Source: an uncultured Clostridium sp.
GTDB taxonomy: Bacteria > Bacillota > Clostridia > Lachnospirales > Lachnospiraceae
DNA: 40,929 bases
Assembly (NCBI GenBank): GCA_946553025.1
Contig: CAMNRM010000047.1
Coordinates: 1 to 40,929 of the forward strand
Reading direction: 5' to 3'
Part shown: in pieces, positions 33,363 through 40,929 of the stretch
Layout of the letters: each line of letters begins with the position of its first letter
Position numbering within the stretch: the stretch's first letter is position 1
Program-made: the position numbers and the translations under genes
Notes under the pieces: generated by a model
Seen by the model: the letters and a program-made list of their open reading frames with translations, nothing else
Database searches by the model: none
What the model was told of the DNA's origin: nothing

Positions 33363-33383
33363 GATAGAAGGGAGTATGCGCTC

Positions 33384-36300
33384 ATGCCAGAAACGAATGA
33401 AACTTATCAGCCCTTAACTTTTGATGCAATCAAAATCGGCCTGGCTTCTCCGGAGAAAATATTAGAGTGGTCCCACGGCGAAGTAAAAAAGCCGGAAACC
33501 ATTAACTACCGAACCTTAAAGCCGGAAAAAGACGGTTTGTTCTGCGAGAGGATTTTCGGACCTACTAAGGACTGGGAGTGTCACTGCGGCAAGTATAAAA
33601 AGATTCGCTATAAAGGTGTGATCTGCGACCGGTGCGGCGTGGAAGTTACAAAAGCCAGTGTCCGCAGGGAGCGTGTCGGCCATATCGCTTTGGCTGCTCC
33701 TGTATCCCATATCTGGTATTTTAAAGGAATTCCTTCCCGGATGGGATTGATTTTGGATATTTCTCCAAGGACTTTGGAGAAGGTGCTGTATTTTGCTTCC
33801 TATATTGTATTGGACCCCGGCCAGACCGGACTGCAGTATAAGCAGGTATTGTCGGAAAAGGAATACCGGGAAGAGGTGGAAAAGAACGGTTACGGCTCTT
33901 TTCGCGTAGGAATGGGTGCGGAGGCGATCCAGGAGCTTTTAAAGGCCATCGATCTGGAAAAGGATTCGGAGGTTCTGCGCAAAGGCTTAAAGGATGCTTC
34001 CGGACAGAAGCGGGCAAGGATTATCAAGCGTCTGGAAGTGGTTGAAGCCTTCCGCAACTCGGGCAATAAGCCGGAGTGGATGGTGATGGATGTTATTCCG
34101 GTTATCCCGCCGGATATCCGCCCGATGGTACAGCTCGACGGCGGACGTTTTGCAACCTCGGATTTGAATGACTTATACCGCCGGATTATTAACCGGAACA
34201 ACCGTCTGGCAAGGCTTCTGGAACTTGGCGCTCCGGATATCATTGTCCGGAACGAAAAGCGTATGCTTCAGGAGGCTGTGGATGCCCTGATTGACAACGG
34301 GCGCCGCGGACGTCCGGTAACGGGGCCCGGAAACCGTGCCTTAAAGTCCTTATCCGATATGCTTAAAGGTAAGCAGGGACGATTCCGTCAGAACCTGTTG
34401 GGAAAACGTGTGGATTATTCCGGGCGTTCGGTAATCGTCGTCGGGCCGGAGTTAAAGATTTACCAGTGCGGCCTGCCCAAAGAGATGGCGATTGAACTTT
34501 TTAAGCCCTTTGTTATGAAGGAACTGGTGTCGAACGGCACCGCGCACAATATTAAAAATGCAAAGAAGATGGTGGAACGCCTTCAGCCGGAGGTGTGGGA
34601 CGTTTTGGAGGATGTTATTAAAGAGCATCCGGTCATGTTAAACCGTGCGCCCACCCTGCACCGTCTGGGTATCCAGGCATTTGAGCCGATCCTTGTGGAA
34701 GGTAAGGCGATTAAGCTTCACCCGCTGGTTTGTACGGCGTTTAACGCGGACTTTGACGGCGACCAGATGGCTGTCCATCTGCCGCTTTCGGTAGAAGCAC
34801 AGGCAGAGTGCCGTTTCCTGCTTCTTTCGCCGAATAACCTGTTAAAGCCCTCCGACGGCGGCCCTGTGGCTGTTCCGTCCCAGGATATGGTTCTTGGCAT
34901 TTACTATCTGACCCAGGAGCGCCCGGGAGCAAAGGGTGAGGGCAGTATCTTTAAGAGTGTAAACGAGGCGATTCTTGCCTATGAGAATAAAGCCGTAACC
35001 CTGCATACCCGTGTTACCGTGCGGGTAAGCAAGGAAAAGCCGGACGGTTCTGTAAAGACCAGTATTATCGAATCCACCGTGGGACGGTTCATCTTTAATG
35101 AGATTATCCCGCAGGACCTTGGCTTTGTGGATCGTAGCATTCCGGAAAATGAATTAAAGCTGGAAGTTGACTTCCATGTAGGAAAGAAGCAGTTAAAGCA
35201 GATCCTGGAAAAAGTTATCAATGTCCATGGGGCAATCCAGACCGCGATTACCTTAGACGATATCAAGGCCATTGGCTATAAGTTCTCGACCAGGGCGGCG
35301 ATGACCGTATCGATTTCGGATATGACCGTGCCGGAGTCCAAGAAAAAGCTGATTGCCGATGCACAGGATACCGTTGACCATATTTCCAAGAACTTCCGCC
35401 GCGGTCTGATTACGGAGGAAGAGCGCTATAAAGAGGTTATTGAAACCTGGAAGAATACGGACGACCAGTTGACTCACGATCTGCTGACCGGACTGGATAA
35501 GTACAACAATATCTTTATGATGGCGGACTCCGGTGCCCGTGGTTCCGATAAGCAGATTAAGCAGCTTGCCGGTATGCGCGGACTGATGGCCGATACCACC
35601 GGACATACGATTGAACTTCCGATTAAGTCCAACTTCCGTGAGGGCCTGGACGTACTGGAGTACTTTATCTCTGCGCACGGCGCGAGAAAGGGACTGAGCG
35701 ATACGGCTCTGCGTACCGCCGACTCCGGTTATCTGACCCGAAGACTGGTTGACGTATCGCAGGATTTGATTATCCGTGAAGTGGACTGCTGTGAGGGCGG
35801 AGAGATTCCGTACATGGAGATTAAAGCCTTTATGGATGGAAGGGAAACCATAGAATCCCTGGAAGACCGTCTGACCGGGCGTTATATTGCCGAAACGATC
35901 ACCGATCCGGATACCGGAGAAATCGTGATTAAGGCAAACCATATGTGTACCCCCAAGCGGGCCAAGGCCGTTATTCAGGTACTGGAAAAGACCGGGCGTC
36001 AGTCCGTAAAGATCCGTACCGTGCTTTCCTGTAAATCCCATATCGGCGTGTGTGCCAAGTGCTACGGTGCGAACATGGCCACCGGACAGCCGGTGCAGGT
36101 GGGTGAGGCTGTAGGTATTATTGCAGCGCAGTCCATCGGTGAGCCGGGTACGCAGCTGACTATGAGAACCTTCCATACCGGCGGTGTAGCGGGCGGCGAT
36201 ATTACTCAGGGTCTTCCCCGTGTCGAGGAACTTTTCGAGGCGAGAAAGCCGAAGGGACTTGCCATTATCACGGAGTTTGCCGGCGCAGTGGCGATTAAAG

Positions 36301-37097
36301 ATACCAAGAAAAAACGGGAGATTACCGTTACCAATAATGAAACCGGAAATTCCAAGACCTATCTGATTCCCTATGGTTCCCGAATTAAGGTTCAGGAGGG
36401 CCAGTATCTGGAAGCCGGTGATGAACTGACCGAGGGTTCCGTGAATCCGCACGATATCTTAAAGATTAAAGGCGTGCGGGCGGTACAGGACTATATGATC
36501 CAGGAAGTACAGCGTGTATACCGCTTACAGGGTGTGGATATTAATGACAAGCACATCGAGATGATTGTCCGCCAGATGCTTAAGAAAGTTAAGGTCGAGG
36601 AGAGCGGCGACAGCGATGTTCTGCCCGGCGTATCCATGAATGTCCTGGAGTTTAATGAGATGAATGACCGGCTGATTGCCGAGGGCAAGCTTCCGGCGGA
36701 AGGAAAGCAGGTTATGCTCGGTATCACCAAGGCATCCCTGGCTACCGATTCCTTCCTCTCCGCGGCATCCTTCCAGGAAACAACCAAGGTGCTGACCGAA
36801 GCTGCAATTAACGGAAAGGTTGACCATTTGATCGGCCTGAAGGAAAATGTGCTTATCGGTAAGCTGATTCCTGCCGGTACGGGCATGAAGCGCTACCAGA
36901 ATGTAAAACTCAATACGGATCTTCTTATGGAAGATGAAATTTTCTTTGATGAAGATGAAGATTTTGAGGATGAAGAAATTCTGGAAAACGATGCAGAACC
37001 GGATTTCATGGAAGATGAGGATGACATCATCGACGAAGATATGGATGACGAAGAAGGGATGGAAGAAGTCCTGGATTTCGGCGACGAAGAATTGTAA
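33384..37097 (+). CDS. rpoC: DNA-directed RNA polymerase beta' subunit
   Basis: A 1237-residue catalytic subunit. The N-terminal zinc site uses C66, C68, C81 and C84. The active-site loop [12 protein letters not shown] carries the three magnesium aspartates D456, D458 and D460. The trigger-loop region contains [32 protein letters not shown] (key part TFHTGGVA). GAAGGGAG lies 9 bases before the ATG. Like RpoB it ends in a very acidic tail of about 50 residues ([20 protein letters not shown]). A strong terminator follows. Confidence 0.99.
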   Translation: MPETNETYQPLTFDAIKIGLASPEKILEWSHGEVKKPETINYRTLKPEKDGLFCERIFGPTKDWECHCGKYKKIRYKGVICDRCGVEVTKASVRRERVGHIALAAPVSHIWYFKGIPSRMGLILDISPRTLEKVLYFASYIVLDPGQTGLQYKQVLSEKEYREEVEKNGYGSFRVGMGAEAIQELLKAIDLEKDSEVLRKGLKDASGQKRARIIKRLEVVEAFRNSGNKPEWMVMDVIPVIPPDIRPMVQLDGGRFATSDLNDLYRRIINRNNRLARLLELGAPDIIVRNEKRMLQEAVDALIDNGRRGRPVTGPGNRALKSLSDMLKGKQGRFRQNLLGKRVDYSGRSVIVVGPELKIYQCGLPKEMAIELFKPFVMKELVSNGTAHNIKNAKKMVERLQPEVWDVLEDVIKEHPVMLNRAPTLHRLGIQAFEPILVEGKAIKLHPLVCTAFNADFDGDQMAVHLPLSVEAQAECRFLLLSPNNLLKPSDGGPVAVPSQDMVLGIYYLTQERPGAKGEGSIFKSVNEAILAYENKAVTLHTRVTVRVSKEKPDGSVKTSIIESTVGRFIFNEIIPQDLGFVDRSIPENELKLEVDFHVGKKQLKQILEKVINVHGAIQTAITLDDIKAIGYKFSTRAAMTVSISDMTVPESKKKLIADAQDTVDHISKNFRRGLITEEERYKEVIETWKNTDDQLTHDLLTGLDKYNNIFMMADSGARGSDKQIKQLAGMRGLMADTTGHTIELPIKSNFREGLDVLEYFISAHGARKGLSDTALRTADSGYLTRRLVDVSQDLIIREVDCCEGGEIPYMEIKAFMDGRETIESLEDRLTGRYIAETITDPDTGEIVIKANHMCTPKRAKAVIQVLEKTGRQSVKIRTVLSCKSHIGVCAKCYGANMATGQPVQVGEAVGIIAAQSIGEPGTQLTMRTFHTGGVAGGDITQGLPRVEELFEARKPKGLAIITEFAGAVAIKDTKKKREITVTNNETGNSKTYLIPYGSRIKVQEGQYLEAGDELTEGSVNPHDILKIKGVRAVQDYMIQEVQRVYRLQGVDINDKHIEMIVRQMLKKVKVEESGDSDVLPGVSMNVLEFNEMNDRLIAEGKLPAEGKQVMLGITKASLATDSFLSAASFQETTKVLTEAAINGKVDHLIGLKENVLIGKLIPAGTGMKRYQNVKLNTDLLMEDEIFFDEDEDFEDEEILENDAEPDFMEDEDDIIDEDMDDEEGMEEVLDFGDEEL

Positions 37098-37153
37098 TAC
37101 AGCATATCTTGGTTATAAAAACGGTATGTTAAAGGATAACGATAAAGAACAGT

Positions 37154-37193
37154 AAAAAAGAGAGCCTGCAGGAAAAATGCGGGTTCTCTTTTT
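37154..37193. terminator. Bidirectional intrinsic terminator after rpoC
   Basis: AAAAAGAGAGCC pairs with GGGTTCTCTTTTT over a short interrupted stem; the U-tract is inside the distal arm on both strands. It ends rpoBC and also the convergent wall-protein gene, whose stop is 14 bp further. Confidence 0.88.
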
Positions 37194-37206
37194 AACCTTT
37201 TTTATA

Positions 37207-38313
37207 TTAGTTCGTACCGGGCCCTCCGGTCTTTCCGGCAGCCAGACCGTTAGAACCGGAAGGGGTACTGGATGCCGAACCGCTCTGGGTATTCCCGGGA
37301 CCTCCGGTAGAGCCGGGGGTCAGGCCGTCAGAGGAAGAAGTGGGTGCATTGCTTCCGGAATTTCCGGAGTTTGTATTCGGTGCAGTCGAAGAACCGCCGG
37401 GGCCGTAGGTGGTGGAAGAGGAGTTTGTCTGGTTGGTATTGCCGGAAACTCCTGGAGGATTGGCAACCACCGCGTTAACTCCTGCGGCATTCTGGCAGGA
37501 ACCATCGACATTGAAGACATAGTTTGTGCCGTTAATATTCAGCGTTGTGTTAGCAACCATGCGGCCGGTGTTTGGATCGAGGTAATAGTACTTATTGCCC
37601 ACCTGAATCCAGCCGGTCATCATATGGCCTGCATTGTTAAAGTAGTAGTAGGCACTGTCAATTTCTTTCCAGGTGCGTGCCATCTTTCCGGATTCCGGGT
37701 CCATATAGTATTTATTTGTGCCGTCGCTGAGCCAGCGGGTGAGCATCTTGCCGTCAGAACTGTTTAAATAGTAGTAATCGCCGTTAATCTCATTCCAGCC
37801 GGTAACCATCTTGCCGTCTGTGCCGAAATAGTACCAGGAACCGTCAATCTGCCTCCACGCACCGACAACGCAGCGTCCGTCATCGCGGAAATAGTACCAG
37901 GCATTATCCATAAAACGCCATCCGATGTACATGGAACCGTCGCTCCGGAGATAGTAGTAATTATCGCCTTCCTTCAGCCAGCCCTTGACCATGGTTCCGT
38001 CCTGCCACATATAGTAATATTTGCCCTCGACCTTAATCCAGCCTAAAGCCATCAAACCATTAGGGTTGAAATAGTACCATTTACCGTCGATTTGTTTCCA
38101 GCCTAAGGTCATGTGGCCATCGGAGAGATCCATGTAATAATAGCCGTCACTGGTCTGAATCCAGCCCTTGCGGGTAGTTCCGTTTGCTTCTATGTAAATC
38201 CAGCTGTTTCCCGATGCCGTCCATCCGGCAGCCATGGAATCCATAGCAGGGGCAAACATCAAAAGGCCAAAAAGACCGGCTGTAGCGGCAGCTTTTCCCA
38301 AAGTGTGTTTCAT
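37207..38313 (-). CDS. Choline-binding-type wall repeat protein (CW_binding_1 repeats)
   Basis: A 368-residue exported protein. The signal peptide ends at SMAAG (about residue 29). About eleven repeats of some 20 residues follow (for example GWKQIDGKWYYFNPNGLMAL and GWNEINGDYYYLNSSDGKML), with the Gly-Trp and aromatic pattern that binds choline in teichoic acids or similar wall sugars. Residues from about 280 form a disordered Gly/Ser/Asn/Thr/Pro tail. There is no catalytic domain. AAGGAGG precedes the ATG. Its leader contains mini-palindrome copy E. The neighbouring upstream gene encodes a choline kinase/cytidylyltransferase fusion, which fits choline as ligand. Confidence 0.9.
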   Translation of the reverse strand: MKHTLGKAAATAGLFGLLMFAPAMDSMAAGWTASGNSWIYIEANGTTRKGWIQTSDGYYYMDLSDGHMTLGWKQIDGKWYYFNPNGLMALGWIKVEGKYYYMWQDGTMVKGWLKEGDNYYYLRSDGSMYIGWRFMDNAWYYFRDDGRCVVGAWRQIDGSWYYFGTDGKMVTGWNEINGDYYYLNSSDGKMLTRWLSDGTNKYYMDPESGKMARTWKEIDSAYYYFNNAGHMMTGWIQVGNKYYYLDPNTGRMVANTTLNINGTNYVFNVDGSCQNAAGVNAVVANPPGVSGNTNQTNSSSTTYGPGGSSTAPNTNSGNSGSNAPTSSSDGLTPGSTGGPGNTQSGSASSTPSGSNGLAAGKTGGPGTN

Positions 38314-38351
38314 TTATTTCGTCCTCCTTGTTCTGATAGGTTTGTAATGGA

Positions 38352-38419
38352 TAAACCTAGTTACTGTTCATGCAGGTCTGCACACCTGCTGCGCTGCATG
38401 GGAACAGGAACTAAACCTA
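38352..38419. repeat. Mini-palindrome element copy E with perfect 8-bp flanking repeats
   Basis: The element (38360-38411, 52 bp) starts GTTACTGTTCATGCAGG and ends GCATGGGAACAGGAAC. It is bounded by TAAACCTA on both sides (38352-38359 and 38412-38419). An inner stem GCAGGT/ACCTGC (38372-38389) is nested in the outer one. It lies in the leader of the wall repeat protein. Confidence 0.88.
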
Positions 38420-38486
38420 TTCTAGTATAACATAAGTGTAAAAAGATTGCTTAACAAATTTATTACGATTTTACCGGAGTGCAGCG

Positions 38487-38542
38487 GGAAGTTAGTTACT
38501 GTTCATGTAGGTCTGCGCACATGTGAACAGTAACGTAAGTTA
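38487..38542. repeat. Mini-palindrome element copy F with 8-bp flanking repeats (7/8)
   Basis: The element (38495-38534, 40 bp) has an 11-bp perfect stem (GTTACTGTTCA/TGAACAGTAAC). It is bounded by GGAAGTTA (38487-38494) and GTAAGTTA (38535-38542). It shares an AGGTCTGCRCAC core with copy E. It lies just downstream of the choline kinase fusion gene. Confidence 0.85.
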
Positions 38543-38572
38543 GTACCTATGGGGCTGCGCTGGCGGGGCTGT

Positions 38573-40402
38573 TCAGGAGCGCAGCTGATAAAGCACGGGG
38601 CGCAGGCGGGAATAGCCCTGCTTTCCATAGCGGTACATGGTAATCGTGTATTCGCCGAACTCTTCACCCAGGTTGCTCTTATAGATGGCCCATAAACTCC
38701 AGAGGAAGCCGGAAAGGGCCATGGAGGCAATAAGGATAAAGTCTTCCTCGTCCGTGGGCTTTCGTTCCAGATAGATTTCCAGTAATTGCAGTCCCTCGTC
38801 AAAGCTGTAATAGGAATAGACGGCACACATGGCAATATCGAGGATGGGATCAGCCATTCCGGAATATTCCCAGTCGATTAATTTAAGGGAACCGTCTTCC
38901 AAAATCAGGATATTATCGACAACAGGGTCAATATGGCATAGGGTCTGCGGACGGTTCTTTCGCTGAAGTTTTGTCAGTAGCTGTTCCATCCATTGGCGAA
39001 CCTCGGCATAATCCTCAAAAGGAATTCCCCCGTGGGACAGACAAAGGCTTTCATAAAACTGAATTTTTTCCTTCAGGTCAAAAGAATGGTCTACATGAAG
39101 GGCTGCACCGTGCAGTTTTCGCAAAAGCGACATGCCCAGTTTCATATCGTCAGGGTTTTTAGCATCGGCTGTCCGTGCGTGTTCGTAAAATTCGGAGATT
39201 TTATAACCGGTTTCTCCATTAAAATAAAGAACATGTTCCGTAATGCCTAAGGGGGCAACCGTGTCATAGACGGCTTTTTCTTCCTTCCGGTTAATTAAAG
39301 CCTCCGTTCCCGGGCCGGGAATACGGCAGATATAGGAACGGCCATGGATTTGAAAAAGGAAGGATTTATTCGTCATCCCTGCTTTAAGACAGCGGATATG
39401 GGTAATCTCGGCTTCCGGCACATGAAAAACCGAGGCAACCAGTTCCATAGCCTGGTTGTTGGAACGGTTATTATACTGAGAATCGAAAAGACGAAGCTCC
39501 TCCAGGTTTTCAAATTCGTAAACCTGATTGTCTGGCTGGCGGTTTAAGAAGAGAGCGGGGACAGCGGGTGCCTGGTGCAGGGACAGACGTTTTTGGGCGC
39601 TGCCGTTGAGTAAATCCATGTAGACCTGCTCCCAGTAGAATTGTTCCGTTCCCGGCTGATGATAGTATTCTTCCAGGACAGGAAGAAAGTCCGCAGAAAA
39701 TTCCCTGGAAAAAAAGGCCGGGCCGTACATTATCCAGGAATCCCTGCCGCCGATCGTTACATCGGTAATCAAACCGCGTTTATTATAGGAAAGACACCAC
39801 TCCGAAGTTTCACCGGGAATGTGGACGCTGGAGTACCATGGCCCCCATTCGTAGGCGTGGAACATATTTTCCCGCATCCAGTTATCGGAGGAGAGAAGGT
39901 ATATATTGCGGCCTTTTAGCACATCACGGGCATGATAGAGCGTAGCCAGCGTATTTTTGCAGGCATATTCCGGATTGTAGAGCAGAGTGATATCGTATTT
40001 ATCAATAAGGTATTCAAACTTTTCTTTTAGATAGCCGACGACGATGGTAATGTCGGAAATTCCGGCTTCTTTAAGCTGGCGGATTTGACGTTCAATCATC
40101 CGCTCGCCCTGTACCTCTAAAAGACCCTTGGGCATCTCATAGGTAAGCGGAACAAAACGGGAGCCAAAACCTGCGGCGATAAAGAGAGCGCCGTCCACCT
40201 TAAAAGGAGCCAGGAACGCATGGCCATCCTCTGTTAGATAACGATTGCCGTTCGTGTCCTGGGCAATATAGCCGGAGAGCGTGCACTCTTTTATCAGGCT
40301 GTTTGCCGTCCCCAGAGAAACATTCAGCCTTTCCGCCAGTTCCCGCTGCGTGATATCGGGCTGTTCCAGGATGGTTCTGCATAATAGAGCTTGTCGGTTC
40401 AT
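38573..40402 (-). CDS. Three-domain fusion: winged helix, LicC-like cytidylyltransferase, LicA-like choline kinase
   Basis: A 609-residue cytoplasmic protein. Residues 1-66 form a MarR/wHTH-like DNA-binding fold (TQRELAERLNVSLGTANSLIKEC). Residues 70 to about 300 are a nucleotidyltransferase with AAGFGSRFVPLTYEMPKGLL (G80, R82, P91, K92). The last 290 residues are a choline/aminoglycoside kinase fold with H490-I-D492-P-V-V-D-N497 and the metal site LIDWEYSG (D510). LicA phosphorylates choline and LicC makes CDP-choline, so one chain could carry out both steps. The helix-turn-helix may add regulation. The choline-binding-type repeat protein lies just downstream on the same strand. Substrates such as ethanolamine are possible. 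Confidence 0.88.
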   Translation of the reverse strand: MNRQALLCRTILEQPDITQRELAERLNVSLGTANSLIKECTLSGYIAQDTNGNRYLTEDGHAFLAPFKVDGALFIAAGFGSRFVPLTYEMPKGLLEVQGERMIERQIRQLKEAGISDITIVVGYLKEKFEYLIDKYDITLLYNPEYACKNTLATLYHARDVLKGRNIYLLSSDNWMRENMFHAYEWGPWYSSVHIPGETSEWCLSYNKRGLITDVTIGGRDSWIMYGPAFFSREFSADFLPVLEEYYHQPGTEQFYWEQVYMDLLNGSAQKRLSLHQAPAVPALFLNRQPDNQVYEFENLEELRLFDSQYNNRSNNQAMELVASVFHVPEAEITHIRCLKAGMTNKSFLFQIHGRSYICRIPGPGTEALINRKEEKAVYDTVAPLGITEHVLYFNGETGYKISEFYEHARTADAKNPDDMKLGMSLLRKLHGAALHVDHSFDLKEKIQFYESLCLSHGGIPFEDYAEVRQWMEQLLTKLQRKNRPQTLCHIDPVVDNILILEDGSLKLIDWEYSGMADPILDIAMCAVYSYYSFDEGLQLLEIYLERKPTDEEDFILIASMALSGFLWSLWAIYKSNLGEEFGEYTITMYRYGKQGYSRLRPVLYQLRS

Positions 40403-40454
40403 GGTGTAATCCTTTCTATATTAATAATGATATTTGTGTAGAGCGTTTTTTGAT

Positions 40455-40530
40455 GATTGTTTTTGTATAGGTTGTTTTTGTATGCGTTATTTTTGTATGT
40501 GTTGTTTTTATATGTGTTATGTTTGCATCA
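40455..40530. repeat. Five degenerate 15-bp tandem repeats upstream of the choline kinase fusion gene
   Basis: Units are about GTTGTTTTTGTATGT (40455-40470 with one extra base, then 40471, 40486, 40501 and 40516). Decay increases outwards. The array sits 50-130 bp upstream of the gene's start on its promoter side, so copy number could affect expression. Confidence 0.75.
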
Positions 40531-40841
40531 ATTATTTTGAGGCAGAGTTTGTTCAAAAAAAATAATAATTATAGATATATGAACATTATAGCAGATCTGA
40601 CGGGAAAATCAATCCTGTATTTCATTTGTTTTTTAGGGAAGGGGAGGGGGGTTGCCTTGTATTTTAGGGGATTTGGAAGAAACAGGGGAAAAGGCAGGGG
40701 CTTCCTCTGGTGGGAGGAAATAGGGGAAAAAGCCAATAATGTATAGAAATCCGTACAATTTAAGAATGGAAATTAACTTCTGTAATAATTCTGTAAGAAA
40801 ATGCACAGAGAAATGTTATGGTAATTTTCCGAAAGGTGTAT

Positions 40842-40904
40842 TATACTATGGGTGTGATGGAGGAAAACGTACTTCCGATAAGTTCAATTATCGGAAGTAA
40901 ATAA
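40842..40904 (+). promoter_or_regulatory. Promoter-like site and strong hairpin at the right edge
   Basis: TATACT (40842-40847) is followed by a perfect 11-bp stem, ACTTCCGATAA (40871-40881) with TTATCGGAAGT (40888-40898). No good -35 box is seen. An 18-codon frame (ATG 40848 to TAA 40904) spans the hairpin but has no ribosome binding site. It is probably the leader of a gene beyond the window. Confidence 0.45.
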
Positions 40905-40929
40905 CCTCAGTAATGCAATTAGGAATTTC

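Larger units (their letters stand above)
40403..40929. other. Non-coding region at the right edge
   Basis: No convincing gene in 527 bp. It contains the 15-bp repeats at 40455-40530, AT-rich sequence, and a G-rich stretch (40637-40740) whose open frame has no ribosome binding site and a biased composition. A promoter-like TATACT with a hairpin lies near the right end. The upstream control region of the choline kinase fusion gene must lie in the first part. Confidence 0.6.

Noticed and set aside
35253-36452. 399-codon open frame on the minus strand inside rpoC
   Set aside because: Exactly antisense to highly conserved rpoC sequence, no ribosome binding site, composition explained by codon bias of rpoC.
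40519-40746. 75-codon plus-strand frame in the right intergenic region
   Set aside because: Non-ATG or unsupported start, no ribosome binding site, G-rich low-complexity translation.
40848-40904. 18-codon frame across the right-edge hairpin
   Set aside because: The ATG abuts the -10 box with no leader or ribosome binding site; more likely a structured leader RNA.

Overview
The window looks like a chromosome segment of a spore-forming, Gram-positive (monoderm) Clostridia member, most likely Lachnospiraceae. The grounds are spoIIR, an LPETG sortase motif, a choline-binding-type wall-repeat protein, AGGAGG-like ribosome binding sites almost throughout, clostridial RpoB/RpoC and moderate GC. I do not name a genus. 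No rRNA, tRNA or CRISPR array was recognised.

Layout. 1-1498: right part of an IS607-type element (serine recombinase TnpA end plus TnpB). 1628-4933: malQ, an unknown membrane-anchored protein (minus strand) and a small (p)ppGpp-hydrolase-like HD protein. 4980-8949: strong promoter, structured leader and a very large thioester-domain surface protein with an internal LPETG signal. 9209-10117: lipoprotein. 10464-13376 (minus): two esterases followed by an ATP-grasp ligase, an uncharacterised three-gene unit. 13599-16521: cyclophilin, GNAT acetyltransferase, an unknown membrane protein overlapping it tail to tail, and a YesL-like membrane protein. 16701-18309: ispE and an FCD-type GntR regulator. 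18368-25939: TetR regulator with a double operator, membrane fusion protein, RND transporter and two TolC-like proteins, one apparent operon. 25968-29163: spoIIR (minus), ddl, a YwiB-like gene and an unknown membrane protein (minus). 29278-37097: rpoB-rpoC with their own promoter and no rplJ/rplL upstream. 37207-40402 (minus): a wHTH/nucleotidyltransferase/choline kinase fusion followed by a choline-binding-type repeat protein. 40403-40929: non-coding.

The most striking signal not explained by genes is a family of very short palindromic elements (19-52 bp, ends GTTRC...GTAAC). There are seven copies, all intergenic. Three are bounded by perfect 8-bp direct repeats, two by 7/8 matches and one by a 6/8 match, which looks like target-site duplication. 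They lie in 5' leaders or just past stop codons, including the rpoB leader and both sides of the ATP-grasp gene. I read them as minute MITE-like mobile hairpins or excision scars.

Functional links: the choline kinase/cytidylyltransferase fusion and the choline-binding-type protein suggest phosphocholine decoration of the envelope. The TetR-RND-TolC-like operon is a self-regulated export system whose TolC-like parts are puzzling in a cell without an outer membrane. The GntR regulator may control its own ispE-gntR transcript through a TTGTATACAA operator.
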